From the NCBI GenBank assembly GCA_017501175.1, contig JAFVXK010000013.1, positions 1-51,376 on the forward strand: a DNA stretch of 51,376 nt, given 5' to 3'. Within the stretch, counting starts at the first letter, position 1, and each line of letters begins with the position of its first letter. The notes beneath the pieces were generated by a model, which made no database searches, was not told the DNA's origin, and saw nothing but the letters and a program-made list of their open reading frames with translations. Positions 46,893-51,376 of the stretch are shown in pieces. The DNA is from Clostridia bacterium (GTDB taxonomy: Bacteria; Bacillota_A; Clostridia; Oscillospirales; CAG-272). The position numbers were made by a program, and so were the translations under genes.

Positions 46893-49181
46893 ATGAGAAA
46901 GCAGTTTGACACTCTAGATTTTGGACCTATTATTCCTATGGGCCCCTCGGATTTCGGCAAAGCGCCCGACTTCCCAAGACCGGGCGAGCACCCCCGTCTT
47001 ATGTTCACAAAGGATATGATTCCCAATATTCGAAAGGCTCTCGACGACCCCAGACTCGAGAATGCAAAAAAAGCAATACTCAAAAAAAGTGCAGAGGAAT
47101 ACGAGGGAATTCTTCCCACCCCGTATTATCACGAGGATGGACTTAAGGGCTTACATAATTACAGCCGTGTCGGACTTGAAATAATACAGGCAAAAGCATT
47201 TGTTTACGCACTCTACGGCGACAAGGAACTCGGATATCAAGCGATAGATGCTCTTCAAAACTATCTTCTCACCATCAATATTCGTTTCATCTACTGCGAC
47301 CAGTGCCGTTACTTTGGCAACATCGCCTACATCGCGGCTTGCGTTTACGACTGGTGCTATGACCTTCTTACTGCAGACGAAAAGCGCAGTATTATAGCGG
47401 GAACTATCAATTACACCGTCGCAGGTGACTGCGGTCTTCTTCAGACCGATGATCCCCTTTTCCACAATTATGCAGTCGTAAGAAAGATGGAAATAGGCTA
47501 TCCTCCAAAGCTTCAGAGCAGTTTCATGGGACACGGTGCGGAGGCTCAGATGTCAAAGCACTATATGGCAGGCGCTATTGCCTTCTACGACGAGAACCCT
47601 GATTGGTGGGAGTACGTTGCGGCTCGCTACTTCAACAGATTTATTCCCGAAAGAAACGTTCTGTTCGAGTGCAAAACCTTTACACAGGGTCTTCACTACG
47701 GCAACGTCAGACAGGCGGCGGATATGTGGGCGGCATTCACGCACAAGGTTCTCTTTGGCAAAAACCCTCACAATGATACTATGCTTGACGTCGTCAAATC
47801 TGTCTGGCAAATGGAGCTTCCTGACGAGAGTTTCTGGAAGGAGGGCGACGTTGCTGTCAAGGATACAAGAGAAACAGCATCGCTTTCACTCTCCCAAAAC
47901 TCGCTCATAATGGCGGCTATTTACAAGGATAAAAATCTTTTTGCTCAACGACTTTGGAAAAAGCCTAACATTATCGGTAACTTCGCTTCTCCCGAGGAAA
48001 TCATTTACGCCTCCGAGGTATTGGATATCGTACCGTCCGAAAATCGTCACGAGGGTTATTCTCCCGTACACTATTCTCCTATCGGTCCAAACAGAATGCT
48101 TGCAAGACGCGAGTGGGACAATCCCGACGCCCCCGCAGTATATATGAAGGGCGGCGGTCGCTCGACGGGTAGCCACGAGCACGCCGATGCAGGTACGTTC
48201 CAGATATTCTATAAGGATTTGCTCACGCAGGACGCGGGCATTTACGACTGGTGCGGCTGTCTTTACTCATCGGGCACGGTTTCGCATAACGGCATTACCG
48301 TATTCAATCCCGAGAAGGCGGGCACACTCGACGACAGATACGCAGGCGGTCAGGTCTTCACCTACAACGCACAAACGCTTGAAGACTGGCTCTCCGAAAA
48401 ATATCACACGGGCGACAGCGAGGGCGCTTCCTATGCTATTAAGGACGGTAAGACCGATTACGCCTACGTCGCAAGTAACATCGCTCCCGCATACGACGGG
48501 GACGTTGAGTATCTTTCAAGAAGAATGCTCTCAATTTTCACCGAGTCTAAGGAATTTCCCTTAATTTTCGCCTGCTACGACAGAATTACCGCTATCAGCG
48601 GTGACTTCAAGAAGTCGATTCTTCTCCACACAGAGAACGAGCCGGAAATCGACGGAAACAGGGTAACGCACACCAACGGCGGCGGAAGGCTCGTTGCAAG
48701 CTACCTTTCCGACAGCGAGCTTGACCTAACCTCTATCGGCGGCGAGAACAATAACCGCGTTATCAACGGAAAGCAAATCCCAACAAACGACTTCAGAGGC
48801 GAGTGGCATACTCTTTGGGGCAGAGTTGAGGTTTCCCCCAAGCTTGGCAACAAGACCGACGACGTTCTCTCGGTTATGTTCGTCACCGACGCCGAAAACG
48901 AGAATAATCTCGAGGTAAAGCAGATTTTCACCGACGGAATTCTCGGTGCTACGGTTATGAATAACGCTCTTCTCTTTATTAAGGACATTTCCTGTCCCGA
49001 CAACAGTTACGAGATTTCCGTCAACGGCGAGGGCGATATGACCTATTACGTGTCAGGACTTACACAGGGCAAGTGGACGGCAGAGGTCGCAGGTAAGACC
49101 GTCGAGCTTGACGTTTCCGAGGAAGAACGCTTCGCTCGTTTCACCGCGCATGGCGGTTTGTTAATTCTTAAAAAATCTTAG
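46893..49181 (+). CDS. P10: cytoplasmic heparinase II/III-like lyase
   Basis: 762 residues, ATG start behind TTTGGAGAAA, 34 nt after P9. Very similar to P9 along the full length: RKQFDTLDFGPIIPMGPSDF, GEHPRLMFTKD, FMGHGAEAQ, GSHEHADAGTFQIFYK (His428, His430), the Asp at +17 (TQDAG), IYDWCGCLY and SHNG. No signal peptide. All motifs for activity appear intact. It is part of the operon with P9 and P11. Confidence 0.86.
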   Translation: MRKQFDTLDFGPIIPMGPSDFGKAPDFPRPGEHPRLMFTKDMIPNIRKALDDPRLENAKKAILKKSAEEYEGILPTPYYHEDGLKGLHNYSRVGLEIIQAKAFVYALYGDKELGYQAIDALQNYLLTINIRFIYCDQCRYFGNIAYIAACVYDWCYDLLTADEKRSIIAGTINYTVAGDCGLLQTDDPLFHNYAVVRKMEIGYPPKLQSSFMGHGAEAQMSKHYMAGAIAFYDENPDWWEYVAARYFNRFIPERNVLFECKTFTQGLHYGNVRQAADMWAAFTHKVLFGKNPHNDTMLDVVKSVWQMELPDESFWKEGDVAVKDTRETASLSLSQNSLIMAAIYKDKNLFAQRLWKKPNIIGNFASPEEIIYASEVLDIVPSENRHEGYSPVHYSPIGPNRMLARREWDNPDAPAVYMKGGGRSTGSHEHADAGTFQIFYKDLLTQDAGIYDWCGCLYSSGTVSHNGITVFNPEKAGTLDDRYAGGQVFTYNAQTLEDWLSEKYHTGDSEGASYAIKDGKTDYAYVASNIAPAYDGDVEYLSRRMLSIFTESKEFPLIFACYDRITAISGDFKKSILLHTENEPEIDGNRVTHTNGGGRLVASYLSDSELDLTSIGGENNNRVINGKQIPTNDFRGEWHTLWGRVEVSPKLGNKTDDVLSVMFVTDAENENNLEVKQIFTDGILGATVMNNALLFIKDISCPDNSYEISVNGEGDMTYYVSGLTQGKWTAEVAGKTVELDVSEEERFARFTAHGGLLILKKS

Positions 49182-49197
49182 TTTGGAGAAAAGCTCT

Positions 49198-51376
49198 ATG
49201 CGAAAACAGTTTAACACACTCGATTTTGGACCTATTATTCCTATGGGTCCGTCAGATTACGGTAAAGCTCCAGCCTTTCCAAGACCGGGTGAGCACCCCC
49301 GTCTTATGTTCACAAAGGATATGATACCTAATATCCAAAAAGCTCTTGAGGATTCAAGACTTGCAAAGGCAAAAAAGTCAATTCTCGAAAAGAGTGCTAT
49401 GGAATGTGACGGAATTCTTCCAACTCCGTATTATCACGAAACCGGCAACAAGGGCTTACATAACTACAACCGCGTCATGCTTGAAATTATACAGGCAAAG
49501 GCGTTTGTTTATGCAATCTACGGTGACAAGGAAATCGGATATCAGGCAATAGATGCCATACAAAGCTATCTTCTTACGATAAATATTCGCTTCATATATC
49601 AAGACCAGTGCCGCGCCTTCGGTAATATTGCCTACGTAGTCGCTTGCGTTTACGATTGGTGCTACGACCTCCTCACCGACGATGAAAAGCGCAGCTTGAG
49701 AGCAGGAACTATTAACTACACCGTCGCAGGCGACAGCGGTCTTCTCCAGAACGACGATCCCTTGTTCCATAATTATACCAAGGTTATGAGAAAAATGGAG
49801 ATAGGATACCCACCGAAGCTCGGAAGCAGCTTTATGGGTCACGGTGCAGAGGCGCAGATGACCAAGCACTATATGGCAGGTGCTATCGCATTCTACGATG
49901 AGGACGATGATTGGTGGGAGTACGTTGCAGCGCGTTACTTTAACGGCTTTATACCCGAAAGAAACGCTTTGTTTGAGTGCAAGGGCTTAACGCAAGGTAT
50001 TCACTACGGTAACGTCAGACAGGCGGCAGATATGTGGGGAGCGTTCACGCACAAGGTTCTTTTCGGAAAGAATCCTCACAACGATACAATGCTTGAGGTA
50101 ACGAAGTCTGCGTGGTATATGGAGCTTCCCAACGAGTATTTCTGGAGTGACGGAGATAATCCTCCAAAGGATATGAGAGATATATCGTCCGGAGCGCTCT
50201 CGCTCAACTCGCTTATTATGGCGGCTATTTACAAGGACAGAACCCTTCTCTCTCAGCGCCTTTGGAAAGCACCCAATATCATCGGAGACGACGCTTCTCC
50301 CGAGGAAATCATCTATGCTGCAGAGGTCTTGGATATCTTGCCTCTCGAAAATCGTCACGAGGGCTACCCTCCTATCTGTCACACCCCCCTATATCTGAAC
50401 AGGATGGTTGCAAGACGCGAGTGGGATACACCCGATTCTCCTGCGGTATATATGAAGATAGGAGATCTTTCTACCGGTAATCACGAGCACTCCGATGCAG
50501 GTACGTTCCAGATATTCTATAAGGACTTCCTCACGCGCGATTCGGGAATTTACGACTGGTGCGGCTGCCTTTACTCTGCCGTTACCGTTGCACATAATGG
50601 CGTTACCGTCTTCAATCCTGAAAAGGCAGGAACGATGGACGGTCTGTATTCAGGTAGCCAGCGTTTTCTTTACAACGCGCAGGATCTCGACGACTGGCAC
50701 TCCGGACCGTATCATATAGGCGATAGCGAGGGCGCATCCTACGCCATAAAGAACGGAAAGGGCGACTACGCTTACATCGCCGGAAACATCGCTCCTGCAT
50801 ACGACGAGGACGTTGAGTATCTTTCAAGAAGAATGCTCTCCATCTTCACCGAGTCTAAGGAATTTCCTCTGATTTTCGCCTGCTACGACAGAATTACCGC
50901 CGCAAGCGGTGACTTCAAAAAGTCGATTCTGCTCCACGCAGACCACGAGCCGAAAATCGACGGTAGCCAGGTAACTCTAATTAACGGCGAGGCTAAGCTG
51001 GTAGCAAACTATCTCTCCGAGGGCAATCTGGATATTGTCGGTATAGGCGGCGAGAACAATAACCGCGTCATCAACGGAAAGCAAGTTCCCGTCAACAAAT
51101 TTAATGCTAACGGCTGGCTCTCTCTTTGGGGCAGAGTTGAGGTTTCTCCCGAGCTTGGCAACAAGACCGACGACGTCCTTGCCGTTATGCTGGCAACCGA
51201 CGCCGAAAATGAATTCGCCCACGAGGTCAAAAAGTTCTCTACCGACAAAATTCTCGGCGCTACGGTTATGAACAACGCGCTTATCTTCATAAAGGACATT
51301 TCCTGCCCCGAAGATATTTATGAGATTTCGGTATGCGGTGACGGTGAGATGACATACTACATTTCCGGTCTTTCCG
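49198..51376 (+). CDS. P11: cytoplasmic heparinase II/III-like lyase, cut by window edge
   Basis: 726 codons are visible, lacking only about 35-40 residues compared with P10. The ATG lies 16 nt after the P10 stop with TTTGGAGAAA before it. The protein starts MRKQFNTLDFGPIIPMGPSD. It carries VYDWCYDLL, FMGHGAEAQ, GNHEHSDAGTFQIFYK (His429, His431), Asp448 (TRDSG), IYDWCGCLYS and AHNG. It has no signal peptide. The C-terminal beta domain is entered (MTYYISGLS) when the window ends. Confidence 0.86.
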   Translation, partial: MRKQFNTLDFGPIIPMGPSDYGKAPAFPRPGEHPRLMFTKDMIPNIQKALEDSRLAKAKKSILEKSAMECDGILPTPYYHETGNKGLHNYNRVMLEIIQAKAFVYAIYGDKEIGYQAIDAIQSYLLTINIRFIYQDQCRAFGNIAYVVACVYDWCYDLLTDDEKRSLRAGTINYTVAGDSGLLQNDDPLFHNYTKVMRKMEIGYPPKLGSSFMGHGAEAQMTKHYMAGAIAFYDEDDDWWEYVAARYFNGFIPERNALFECKGLTQGIHYGNVRQAADMWGAFTHKVLFGKNPHNDTMLEVTKSAWYMELPNEYFWSDGDNPPKDMRDISSGALSLNSLIMAAIYKDRTLLSQRLWKAPNIIGDDASPEEIIYAAEVLDILPLENRHEGYPPICHTPLYLNRMVARREWDTPDSPAVYMKIGDLSTGNHEHSDAGTFQIFYKDFLTRDSGIYDWCGCLYSAVTVAHNGVTVFNPEKAGTMDGLYSGSQRFLYNAQDLDDWHSGPYHIGDSEGASYAIKNGKGDYAYIAGNIAPAYDEDVEYLSRRMLSIFTESKEFPLIFACYDRITAASGDFKKSILLHADHEPKIDGSQVTLINGEAKLVANYLSEGNLDIVGIGGENNNRVINGKQVPVNKFNANGWLSLWGRVEVSPELGNKTDDVLAVMLATDAENEFAHEVKKFSTDKILGATVMNNALIFIKDISCPEDIYEISVCGDGEMTYYISGLS

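Larger units (their letters stand above)
18520..51376 (+). repeat. Tandem array of eleven heparinase II/III-like paralogues
   Basis: Eleven same-strand, homologous genes occupy the rest of the window without any unrelated gene between them. All share HPRL[LM] at the start of the helical toroid domain (ERPRLLF in P7), YDWCYDLL, a conserved H-G/E segment before the second Tyr, HEHxD[AS]GTF[EQN]I, RRML[TS][VI][FY]T and a C-terminal beta domain with TYY/DYY[IV]SGL. Many DNA words recur in every copy, for example tttacgactggtgctacgac. The array continues past the right edge. Confidence 0.95.

Noticed and set aside
18520..51376. Repeated DNA words taken as CRISPR or transposon repeats
   Set aside because: The repeats are kilobase-scale coding paralogues, with no spacer structure, transposase gene, terminal inverted repeats or target duplications visible.

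Overview
The window looks like the chromosome of an anaerobic, low-to-mid GC Gram-positive of the Clostridia, probably an uncultured gut or rumen-type lineage. The evidence is a pyruvate:ferredoxin oxidoreductase, a Rex repressor, a CotF-type spore coat protein, a DnaD/DnaI-type primosome pair, class II lipoprotein signals and Shine-Dalgarno-led genes. I cannot name the genus.

Left part (1-7706), mostly minus strand: the 5' part of a PFOR gene running off the left edge; a maf - nth - RNase M5-like operon; a large solute-binding lipoprotein behind its own promoter and a roughly 150-nt structured leader; an MFS transporter; and, divergent from it, a DUF308 membrane protein that meets a CotF-like gene across a shared terminator. 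Middle part (8106-18251), plus strand: a compact housekeeping run, DUF1385 - prmC - ddl - murI - rbfA - nrnA - galU - rimI - tsaD - rex - dnaD - dnaC/dnaI, with many 1-26 nt overlaps.

Right part (18520 to the right edge, about 33 kb, some 64% of the window): eleven consecutive same-strand paralogues of the heparinase II/III polysaccharide-lyase superfamily, labelled P1 to P11, with the last cut by the window edge. Six (P1, P2, P3, P5, P6, P8) are about 1000-residue lipoproteins with Cys24 in a lipobox. P4 is a secreted form with an ordinary signal peptide and InlB-type repeats. P7 has lost the signal and N-terminal module. P9-P11 are about 765-residue proteins without signal, packed in an operon. 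Ten keep an H-E-H ... D(+17) ... H-N motif that I align with the catalytic and zinc site of Pedobacter heparinase II; P4 alone has lost the Asp and the distal His. Most lipoprotein genes have their own promoter with a 17-nt spacer and a shared GAAAGYGAG element before the start codon. Identical DNA blocks, copied 3' ends and an orphan 3' gene remnant show that the array has been recombining.

Working model (inference): surface-anchored lyases with varied specificity cut an acidic polysaccharide outside the cell, P4 may bind it without cutting, and the cytoplasmic operon P9-P11 finishes the imported oligosaccharides. No transporter, sulfatase, unsaturated glucuronyl hydrolase or regulator lies inside the visible array, and the substrate cannot be read from the sequence.
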